Assembly (NCBI GenBank): GCA_019359745.1
Contig: JAHHGT010000008.1
Span: forward strand, 1-64,000
Length of the DNA stretch: 64,000 nucleotides
Reading direction: 5' to 3'
Source: Aphanothece saxicola GSE-SYN-MK-01-06B
Lineage (GTDB): Bacteria; Cyanobacteriota; Cyanobacteriia; PCC-6307; Cyanobiaceae
Numbering within the stretch: position 1 is the first letter of the stretch; each line of letters opens with the position of its first letter. Both the position numbers and the translations under genes were made by a program. Of this stretch, positions 33,786-40,847 are shown one piece after another. The notes beneath the pieces were generated by a model. The model did no database searches. It was not told the origin of the DNA and was given only the letters and a program-made list of their open reading frames with translations.

Positions 33786-33794
33786 TGGCAATAG
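33786..33794 (+). promoter_or_regulatory. Late promoter candidate TGGCAATAG (scaffold)
   Basis: Nonamer identical to those at 28574, 57154 and 61285; 61 bp before the scaffold ATG. It would restart late transcription after the toxin-antitoxin cargo. Confidence 0.5.
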
Positions 33795-33855
33795 CTGGAG
33801 TGGGCGCAGCCCGGATGGGGCGTCCGCTTCAACCACAGCCGTGATGGGTGGACCC

Positions 33856-34737
33856 ATGAGCAAGCGCATCTCTACCCAGCTGGTGGCCCTGCAGCCGCCG
33901 CTGGTCAGCTTCGATCAACCGCAGCAGTGGCCCAACCAGCCGCCCGCTGCCGAGGAGGACGACACCGACCTGCTCGCTGGTGATCTCGACCCGCTCGATG
34001 GCGACAGCGACTCCGACGATGAGGACAGCGACGACGAGGAGCTGGAAGAGGACGCCGGCAGCGCCGATCCCCCCAGCGATGGCGTCAGCGAGGCCCTCAG
34101 AGCCGAGCGGCGCAAGACCAACCAGCTGGAGCGTGAGCTGCGCACCTTGAAACGCCAGCTGGGGCAGTTCTCCAAGATCAACCCCGAGGAGTACGAGCGC
34201 CTCAAGGAGGCCGACCGCCAGAAGGAGCAGCTGGAGCACCAGATCGCCCACCGCGAGCGGCAGCTCCAGGCCGATGCCGACCGCAAGGTGAGGACCGTGG
34301 CCAAGCAGCGCGACAAGGCGCTGGAGCAGATCAACGAGCTGCGCAAGGAGCGGCTGCTGGAGCGCCTCTTCATCGACGCCGAGGGCCGCCCCGGCGGCGA
34401 CAACCGCGGCAGCTTCTTCGACATCTTCAAGCAGCAGGTGGGCGGAGAGTTCCGCCTCGCCCAGGACAGCAACGGCCGCGACCAGCTGGAGCCGATCGAC
34501 TCCAAGGGCAACGTGCTCCTCGGCGATGACGGGGCGATCGGCGCCAACGAGCACGTCGAAAGCCTGCGCACCCACCCGGTGCTGAGCTTCCTGTTCCAGC
34601 AGCGCGGCAGCATCGGGCCGGCCGCGACCATCGCCGAGTTCGACGGCAATGGCAACATCAACAACCTGCAGACCATGAGCCCCTCCGAGCTCTACCTGGC
34701 CACCTTCGCCAAAAAGCCGGTCGGGGCCCGTCGCTGA
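33856..34737 (+). CDS. Phage scaffolding-like protein
   Basis: A 293-aa protein when started at ATG 33856 after GGGTGG (in-frame ATGs at 33844 and upstream are alternatives). A strongly acidic N-terminus (DDTDLLAGDLDPLDGDSDSDDEDSDDEE) leads into a long coiled coil (about 85-190) and a compact C-terminal domain. This acidic/coiled-coil layout is that of phage scaffolds, which guide capsid assembly and leave. It should precede the major capsid gene, which here lies 22 kb away across cargo. Confidence 0.75.
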   Translation: MSKRISTQLVALQPPLVSFDQPQQWPNQPPAAEEDDTDLLAGDLDPLDGDSDSDDEDSDDEELEEDAGSADPPSDGVSEALRAERRKTNQLERELRTLKRQLGQFSKINPEEYERLKEADRQKEQLEHQIAHRERQLQADADRKVRTVAKQRDKALEQINELRKERLLERLFIDAEGRPGGDNRGSFFDIFKQQVGGEFRLAQDSNGRDQLEPIDSKGNVLLGDDGAIGANEHVESLRTHPVLSFLFQQRGSIGPAATIAEFDGNGNINNLQTMSPSELYLATFAKKPVGARR

Positions 34738-35186
34738 GGGCAACCACCTTCTCGCAGGCGCAGCCGTCCAACAGCCAACAGCCCGGCACCATCCGCGTGC
34801 CCACGTACCCGGTGGGAAACGAGACACCACGCCGGTCACGGATCCGTGGTCGGCTTTGCTTTGGCGGCGCAAGCCAGCGCAACGATGGAACCACACGGGA
34901 TGAATGGCCGCCGCAATTCACCTGCACACCCACCGGAATTCACACAACCGAATCATCAATAAACGACGATCAACATTTGGGGGTATATACCCCCAAATAC
35001 CAAAACCCCGCGCCAGGCGCTTCAGAAATCTGAGCAATTCTGGACATCGGATGTTCATCAGGTCGCCTTCGGCCGGGCTGCCACAGGACCAGCGCAGCCT
35101 GCTGCAGGCGCAAGGGCGGAGCGTGGCAGGCAGCCAGGGCCTCCACAGTCAGAACAAGCAGCTGCTGGCGTTGGACCGCTGGCTGC
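34738..35186 (+). other. Gap after scaffold, left edge of large cargo
   Basis: About 450 bp with no convincing gene. It is more AT-rich than its surroundings around 34915-35040 and contains the 24-bp palindrome at 34975. Confidence 0.5.
34975..34998. repeat. Perfect 24-bp palindrome
   Basis: Arms ATTTGGGGGTAT / ATACCCCCAAAT meet with no loop. No T tract on either strand argues against a simple terminator. It could be a binding site for a dimeric protein, a bidirectional terminator or a recombination site at the scaffold/cargo junction. Confidence 0.7.
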
Positions 35187-35360
35187 TCACTCCAACTCCT
35201 CAAGCTCCTCTTTGAGGGCGAGCACCGCGGCAAAGACCGGAGCCCACTCCTCCAGCACGGCCTCGCGCTCGGGCGAGCACGGAGCCGTCAGCCGGCCTTT
35301 GACGTTCAGCTCTTCCAGCTGGACACGCAACTCAGCGAGTCGTTGCCTGCGGGCCTCCAT
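35187..35360 (-). CDS. 57-aa coiled-coil protein
   Basis: Too short for the track. MEARRQRLAELRVQLEELN, a short loop containing Cys-Ser-Pro, then a second helix ending LKEELEELE: a helical hairpin. It follows the 35451 gene on the same strand with a 90-bp gap. Function unknown. Confidence 0.55.
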   Translation of the reverse strand: MEARRQRLAELRVQLEELNVKGRLTAPCSPEREAVLEEWAPVFAAVLALKEELEELE

Positions 35361-35450
35361 GGCGTTCGCCTGCGGTCGGTCCAGCCTTGCGGATCGGGGC
35401 CGCCACGGCGCAGCGCAGCGGCAACCTGTGATTTCTTCTGATGGGACGGC

Positions 35451-35816
35451 TCAGACGGCCCAACGCAGGGGCTGCTCCGGATCAGCCTCGGCCCGCTCGC
35501 CGGGATCGATCAGATCCCACCAGGCGCCGGGGCACAGGGGCTCGACCGGCTCAGGCTCCTGCCACTCCCCGGCGGCTACGGCAGCCTCCCAGCCGCTGAT
35601 CACCGCTTCCTGCTGGGGATCTTCGGCCTCGGAAGCGGCTTGGCACCCCGGATCCTGGGCCTTGCTGGCGGCCCAGACGCCGAGACGTGCCTGCAGGCGC
35701 TGCAGGGCGGCACCGCAGGCGCGGCCCGCTGCAACGCTGAGCTCAGTGGCGACCCAGAGCAGGGCGAGGCTGCAGGCCAGGGCCTGGCGAAACGGGGAGC
35801 GGCTGGTGGCTTCCAT
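35451..35816 (-). CDS. Small phage-region protein with possible membrane helix
   Basis: A 121-aa protein started at MEATSRSPFRQALACSLALLWVATELSV (13 codons after the track start), where the first 35 residues could be a signal anchor or membrane helix. The remainder is Ala/Glu/Trp/Pro-rich (SGWEAAVAAGEWQEPEPVEPLCPGAWW). Its upstream region carries leader hairpin copy A. Function unknown. Confidence 0.6.
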   Translation of the reverse strand: MEATSRSPFRQALACSLALLWVATELSVAAGRACGAALQRLQARLGVWAASKAQDPGCQAASEAEDPQQEAVISGWEAAVAAGEWQEPEPVEPLCPGAWWDLIDPGERAEADPEQPLRWAV

Positions 35817-35865
35817 CGGAGTGCGGCGAAGAACGGCGCCCCTCCGCAGCGGCAAGCCGGGAGGT

Positions 35866-35897
35866 CAAGGGCCGCGCAGCGGCTTGTCTTGCCCTTG
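35866..35897 (-). promoter_or_regulatory. Leader hairpin copy A
   Basis: CAAGGGC...GCCCTTG-type arms (here CAAGGGC and GGCCCTTG on the minus strand) around a CCGCTGCGCGG core, 50-80 bp upstream of the 35816 start. One of five related elements, each before a minus-strand gene. Confidence 0.65.
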
Positions 35898-36167
35898 ACG
35901 CCCCGGCGACCGCCAGCCCGTGAGTGCAGCGAACGGCCGCTGGCTGCCCGCTGCACCATGGGGGAGCCTTCCGCCGAACCGGTGGACCACCGCCGCTCCT
36001 GCTCGCCTGCCTGTCCGGCCGCCGGTTCTGGCGCTGCTGCTTGCTCAGGCCAGGGCGTAGAAGCGCCCCAGCGTCGTCACGCCCGGAGTGCCGCCGGGGA
36101 GCAACAGGCCAGAAGGCAACAACGGGGGAGCAACCAGCCAGAGCCAGCCGCTCCCCGGCACGAGTGC

Positions 36168-36599
36168 TCAGTGGCCACGGGCTGGCGCAATCCGCCGGAA
36201 CGGATCCGGCAGACAGGCCTCGACCAGCTCCATGGCCAGGAAGGCCGAGAAGCTCATGCCGCCGCAGCTGATCGCTTCTGCGGCCCCCGGCAGGCTGCCG
36301 CGATGGATGGACATCTGCGCCGCTGACGACGCCATGGGCGGATGGCGCCGCTGCAGCTCCGCTTCGATGCGCAGCCGCAGGGCCTGGGGCACCCGGGCGC
36401 TGGGGGCATGGCCCCGGGCCCAGCCGCCCAGGGCGCACCAGCGGCAGTGCTGATCGAGGAGCTTGCTGTGCTTGCCGCGCTTGAGAAAGCGCACCAGTTC
36501 CTCACCGGCAACAGGGTGCTCAGGCTGGATGGAGACCCGCCATCGGATGCCCGCTCTGGTGTGATCGTGCAGCACGATCGGAAACGCTGTGGACGCCAT
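36168..36599 (-). CDS. Phage-region protein, unknown
   Basis: A 143-aa protein started at MASTAFPIVLHDHTRAGIRW (40 codons after the track start, which runs through the leader hairpin). It has a KLLDQHCRWCALGGWARGH segment with Cys and His, and a C-terminal part rich in Ser/Ala with GGMSFSAFLAMELVEACL. No family recognised. Preceded by leader hairpin copy B. Confidence 0.65.
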   Translation of the reverse strand: MASTAFPIVLHDHTRAGIRWRVSIQPEHPVAGEELVRFLKRGKHSKLLDQHCRWCALGGWARGHAPSARVPQALRLRIEAELQRRHPPMASSAAQMSIHRGSLPGAAEAISCGGMSFSAFLAMELVEACLPDPFRRIAPARGH

Positions 36600-36641
36600 G
36601 GCGAAGCCGGCGAAGGACGCCGAAGCCAGGCGCGGGGAGGG

Positions 36642-36683
36642 CAAGGGCGGCAGAGCGCAGCGAGGCCGCTGGCGCAGCCCTTG
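36642..36683 (-). promoter_or_regulatory. Leader hairpin copy B
   Basis: Minus strand: CAAGGGCTGCGC, a GCGGCCTCGCTGCGC core, then GCCGCCCTTG. The upstream flank (ACCGGTT, GGCCTCCTCA, GCGGCGG) is shared with copy E at 57 kb, so the relationship extends over about 100 bp. Confidence 0.7.
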
Positions 36684-37075
36684 CCCCGCCGCGCACGCTG
36701 AGGAGGCCTGTCGCCCCAACCGGTGGAGGACAAGGCGATTCCGGTGCCGCCAATAGTGGCGCCTCCATCACGCCCAGGTCAGCCACGAGACTCGTACTCA
36801 GCCCACCAGCGCAAAGAACTGTGGTGAGAGCTGCGCAGAAATCTGCGGTTTTATGCAGATGAGTCAAGCCCGCCACCTCAGTCAGCAAGGGGGAAAGCCG
36901 CATATACGCCCCGTTCAGGCCTCACATGGCTTTAATAGGACTGCGCTTGAGCCACTGCCCACCTGCCATGAGCAGCCCTGACATCCTGATCCAGCGTGTG
37001 GGCCTGAAACGGCTTGATTTATGCATCGGACGCATGGATTTGACCATCTTTTGCGAATAGGGAGCGTTTCTTTTC
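36684..37075 (+). other. Upstream region of the Hma-like operon
   Basis: About 390 bp. No gene is supported. CCGCCAATAGTGG at about 36749 resembles the late motif but no late gene follows. The last 120 bp are AT-richer (TTGATTTATGCATCGGACG, TTTTGCGAATAGGGAGCG) and probably hold the operon promoter and ribosome-binding site (GGGAGCG). Confidence 0.5.
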
Positions 37076-40000
37076 GTGGCTCTTAAGGAACTTTGCACCC
37101 CCCGCCCCTCGGTCTTCGCAGCAGATCGGCGCGCCACGGTGCTCAACCTCGACACCTTCCTCAAGGGTGAGGTGGATGGTGGGGCGTTCTTTGAGGAGAA
37201 CTACTTCACCAACGGGATGCTCGCTCTGGTGGAGCGTGCCTTCCGTCATCTGAGTGGCTCTGGTGCTGGCTCCTCGGTGTTTCAGCTCTCCCAGGCCATG
37301 GGTGGAGGCAAGACCCACAGCATGATTTCCCTGGGCCTGCTGGCCCGGGATCCCCACCTCCGCCAGGAGGTGTGCTCGCAGATCGAAGGCGGCAATCCTG
37401 CCCCGAGCTTGGGTGCCTGCCAGGTGGTGGGCTTCAACGGCCGCAGCACCGATGCCACCGGGGGGATTTGGGGCTCCATCGCAGAGCAGTTGGGCAAGGG
37501 CGAGCAATTCGCTAAGTACGTTTCCCCCCTGCTGAGTGCACCGGGCCCGCAGGCGTGGAAGGAGCTTCTCGGCGAGCAGCCGCTGGTGATCTTCCTGGAC
37601 GAGCTGCCGCCGTATCTGGAATACGCCGTAGCGGTGCCGGTGGGCAACGGCAACCTGGCCACGGTGACCACGGCCGCGTTGGCCAACCTGTTCGTGGCCG
37701 TCACGGAGATGCCCAACGTCTGCCTGGTGCTCTCCGACCTGGGCGGCACGAACTACTCCGGTGGGCAGGACAACATCAACCAGGCGGTTGATAAAGCCAT
37801 CCAGCAGCTGACGGGTGAATCGCGGCGGATTGCGGTGCCGATCACACCGGTGAATCCCAACGGCGACGAGCTGTATCACATCCTGCGCAAACGCCTTTTT
37901 GCCGAGGTGGCACCCCAGAACGCCATTAATGGCGTGGCTGGCTCCTACCGGGAGGCGCTACGGGAAGCGGTGAACATGGGGCTCACCACCACAACCCCGG
38001 AGTCCCTCTACACCCGGGTTCAGGACTCCTACCCCTTCCATCCCGACCTGCGGGAGCTGGTAGGCAAATTCAAGGAGAACGAGGGGTTCCAGCAGACCCG
38101 TGGCGTGATCCGCCTGATGCAGATGGTCGTCTCCGACCTCTGGCACTCAGGCAAGGCAGCTGGTTTGGAGCTGATCCATCCCTACGACCTCGACCTCAAC
38201 AAGGATGAGCTCGCCTCAGAGGTGCGCACGATCAACCCCAGCTTGAGTGAGGCAATCGCTCACGACATCGCCCATGGCGGTGATGCCGAAGTTGAGGTGA
38301 TCGATGAAGCCAACGGCAACACAGATGCCTCCGATGCCGCCCGCCTGATCCTGGTGGCCTCTCTCTCCACTACTCCTGGCGCCATCCACGGAATGCGGGA
38401 GTACCAACTGGTGGACTGCCTGCAGCGACCTGGCCGAGACCTCTCGTCGTTCAAGCCGAACGTTCTCGACAAGCTGGCAACGCGGGCCTGGTACCTGCAT
38501 AACTCACCGGACGGCCGGCTGTTCTTCAAGAACCAGCAGAACCTGGCGGCCAAGCTGCGCTCCACCGCTCAATCGCTCCACAACGAAACCGTCGAGAGGA
38601 TGCTGCGGGAGCACCTACAGGACTACTTCGAGCCCAGCCTGCGCGACTGCTTCCAGGTGGTGAAGGTGCTGCCCCCGCCTGATGAGGTGCAGCTCGATCA
38701 GGAGAAAACCACGTTGGTCATCACCCGTCCCGGCGGGCAGGCCAATGGGCTTCCGGTGTCGCAGGACTGGCAGGACTGGTGGCAGCAGCAGCCATTCAAG
38801 AACCGGGTGCTGTTCCTGAGCGGCTCGAAGGACACCTACATGCGCATTCTTGAGGCTGCTCGGCAAGCGCGCGCCCTAGAGAGCATCGAGGCTGACCTCA
38901 AAAGCGAGAACACACCTGCAGATGACCCGCAATGGCGCGCACATGATTCACTCCAAGCCCGGATTGGCTTGCAGTTTTCTTCTGCGTTAAAGGAGACTTT
39001 TGATCAACTGGTCTATCCATCAAGGGAAAGCTCCCTGCGTCCTAATTCTGTGATTTTAGATTTCGCAGGAAACACCAATGGCGAGGCCACGATCAAAGAG
39101 ACCCTGAGAGTTGCCAATAAATTTACGGCTGAAATATCAGATGACAAATTCCGCGCCTTTGCGGAAGCTCGTCTCTTTGGCTCAACTGATAGTGCCGTAG
39201 CTCTGTGGAGTGATGTAAAGCGGGCAGCTGCGACTCGCACCGACTGGCCGCTGCATAAGACGTCGGCACTCGATGACCTGAAGGCCGACGCGATCCAGCG
39301 CGATCGCTGGCGGCCTGAGGGCAACTACGTGCGCAGGGGGCCCTTCCCTCCGCCGACTCCCAACATCGAGATCCGGGAGCTGAGCCGCGACGACGACGGC
39401 GATGGCCGTACCTATCTGCAGTTGATCCCCCTGCACTGCGACAGCATTGTGTTCGAAAGCGGGGAGAGCGAGCCGACCACCGCCTCATCGCCAGTGCCTT
39501 CGACGGCCAAGTTTGAGGCTAAGGGCCTGCAATACAAGTTCCTGGCATTTGACAGCGAGAACCCTGAGCGCCAAAGCGAGGTGAAGACCTGGACAGCGAC
39601 CCTGCGACTCAAGAAACAACTCCATGACCGCGGGAATCACTACGAGGTGGAGCTGTTGGCCTTCCCCAGGGCCAATGGGGTGAGCATCCACTACACAACG
39701 GATGGCTCCTCGCCGATCGGCAGCAATGCGGCGGTGTACGACGGGTCGATCCGCGTGCCGGACAACTGCCGCAAGGTCTGCGCCGTGGCCCAGGCCCCGA
39801 CTTACTCGCTGACCTCCCAAGGGATCGTGCAGGACATCCCTAAGCGCGGGGAGGAGGTGCGCACCATTGATGCCACCCGCCCTGCGCGTTGGCAGAAGGT
39901 GAGCAAGCTCGATGACTCTGGGGCGGTGTGGGACCTGATCACCCGGCTGGAGCAGAACCCAGGGGTGCTGGCCTACGACGTGGAACTTTCTGCCAAGAGC

Positions 40001-40219
40001 AGCAATGGCGAGCAGATCGTGGACTACTCCGGCTCGCTGGCCAACGGTTACGGCGGCGCCGAGCTCAAGACGGTGGCTGGCAAGCTCCAGGACATCGTGC
40101 AGGACGGGACGCTGCGGATGGAGATCGGCAACTTGGGCTTCTCCACTGGGCAAGCCCTGATCGACTGGCTGAACGCAACTAAGGAGCCGTTCAACCTCAG
40201 CTACGTGGATCAGGACTGA
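37076..40219 (+). CDS. DUF499-type ATPase of Hma-like defence system
   Basis: A 1047-aa protein with GTG start. The N-terminus (RPSVFAADRRATVLNLDTFLKGEVDGGAFFEENYFTNGM) and Walker A (FQLSQAMGGGKTHSMISLGLLA, about 70-90) are those of DUF499 AAA-like ATPases; Walker B is PLVIFLDELPPYLEY (about 168). The C-terminal third includes a PRANGVSIHYTTDGSSPIGSNAAVYDG segment, a beta-sandwich-like domain. DUF499 proteins occur with DUF1156 methylases and helicases in defence islands; this is the ATPase of the helicase-methylase-ATPase set. First gene of a five-gene operon. Confidence 0.9.
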   Translation: MALKELCTPRPSVFAADRRATVLNLDTFLKGEVDGGAFFEENYFTNGMLALVERAFRHLSGSGAGSSVFQLSQAMGGGKTHSMISLGLLARDPHLRQEVCSQIEGGNPAPSLGACQVVGFNGRSTDATGGIWGSIAEQLGKGEQFAKYVSPLLSAPGPQAWKELLGEQPLVIFLDELPPYLEYAVAVPVGNGNLATVTTAALANLFVAVTEMPNVCLVLSDLGGTNYSGGQDNINQAVDKAIQQLTGESRRIAVPITPVNPNGDELYHILRKRLFAEVAPQNAINGVAGSYREALREAVNMGLTTTTPESLYTRVQDSYPFHPDLRELVGKFKENEGFQQTRGVIRLMQMVVSDLWHSGKAAGLELIHPYDLDLNKDELASEVRTINPSLSEAIAHDIAHGGDAEVEVIDEANGNTDASDAARLILVASLSTTPGAIHGMREYQLVDCLQRPGRDLSSFKPNVLDKLATRAWYLHNSPDGRLFFKNQQNLAAKLRSTAQSLHNETVERMLREHLQDYFEPSLRDCFQVVKVLPPPDEVQLDQEKTTLVITRPGGQANGLPVSQDWQDWWQQQPFKNRVLFLSGSKDTYMRILEAARQARALESIEADLKSENTPADDPQWRAHDSLQARIGLQFSSALKETFDQLVYPSRESSLRPNSVILDFAGNTNGEATIKETLRVANKFTAEISDDKFRAFAEARLFGSTDSAVALWSDVKRAAATRTDWPLHKTSALDDLKADAIQRDRWRPEGNYVRRGPFPPPTPNIEIRELSRDDDGDGRTYLQLIPLHCDSIVFESGESEPTTASSPVPSTAKFEAKGLQYKFLAFDSENPERQSEVKTWTATLRLKKQLHDRGNHYEVELLAFPRANGVSIHYTTDGSSPIGSNAAVYDGSIRVPDNCRKVCAVAQAPTYSLTSQGIVQDIPKRGEEVRTIDATRPARWQKVSKLDDSGAVWDLITRLEQNPGVLAYDVELSAKSSNGEQIVDYSGSLANGYGGAELKTVAGKLQDIVQDGTLRMEIGNLGFSTGQALIDWLNATKEPFNLSYVDQD

Positions 40220-40222
40220 GCC

Positions 40223-40846
40223 ATGGCCAGAACCCCCGTAGCTTCACGCAAGAGCATCGGTCTGGGCTTTGTGCCAGAGGAGAGCCGCCATGGCTTTCTG
40301 ATCCACATACCCAAGGGTGCCGCCAAGGGGGACCTGATCTCGATCAGCGAATACCGGGGCGATCGCTTTAGCGGAGTAGATGTCACCTCCCTACCGGCAC
40401 CGCCACCTTCCGACCCGGCGCTGCGAGTGTCGTTGGATCGGGGGCGCTGGGCAGCCCTGGCGCCAGCGTTCTGGGAGGAGGCCAACCGGCGGCTGCGGGC
40501 TAACGGCCTGGCCACCGCCAAGCTCACCAAGAGCCCGACCAAGCCGATCCCGGTGCATCCCTCACTGGGCAAGGAGCTCTGCGTGCTGTGCTGGGCAGTG
40601 GAGGAAGCCTCGATTGACGACACCCCCAATGCCCTGCGCAACTGGGAAGCGCTGGCACCGGAAGAGCGCTGGTGGCTGTACACGATGACAGTGGCCACCA
40701 CCGGCCAGGCGATGAACAAGGGGGTGGGATGGCGCAAGGCTCTGCGAGCCGCCATCGCCGATAACCCCTTTGTGAAGGGAGAGGGGATGTCACCCAAAGC
40801 TCGCCGTGAACTGCTTGGCCACTCGCAACTAGCGCTTGAGATCTGA
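40223..40846 (+). CDS. DUF3780-like accessory of Hma-like system
   Basis: A 207-aa protein, 3 bp after the ATPase stop. MARTPVASRKSIGLGFVPEESRHGFLIHIPKG with a later ELCVLCWAVEEASIDD and WRKALRAAIADNPFVKG matches my recollection of DUF3780 proteins, which accompany DUF499 and DUF1156 genes. No catalytic residues are evident; probably a structural or DNA-contacting subunit. Confidence 0.8.
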   Translation: MARTPVASRKSIGLGFVPEESRHGFLIHIPKGAAKGDLISISEYRGDRFSGVDVTSLPAPPPSDPALRVSLDRGRWAALAPAFWEEANRRLRANGLATAKLTKSPTKPIPVHPSLGKELCVLCWAVEEASIDDTPNALRNWEALAPEERWWLYTMTVATTGQAMNKGVGWRKALRAAIADNPFVKGEGMSPKARRELLGHSQLALEI

Positions 40847-40847
40847 G

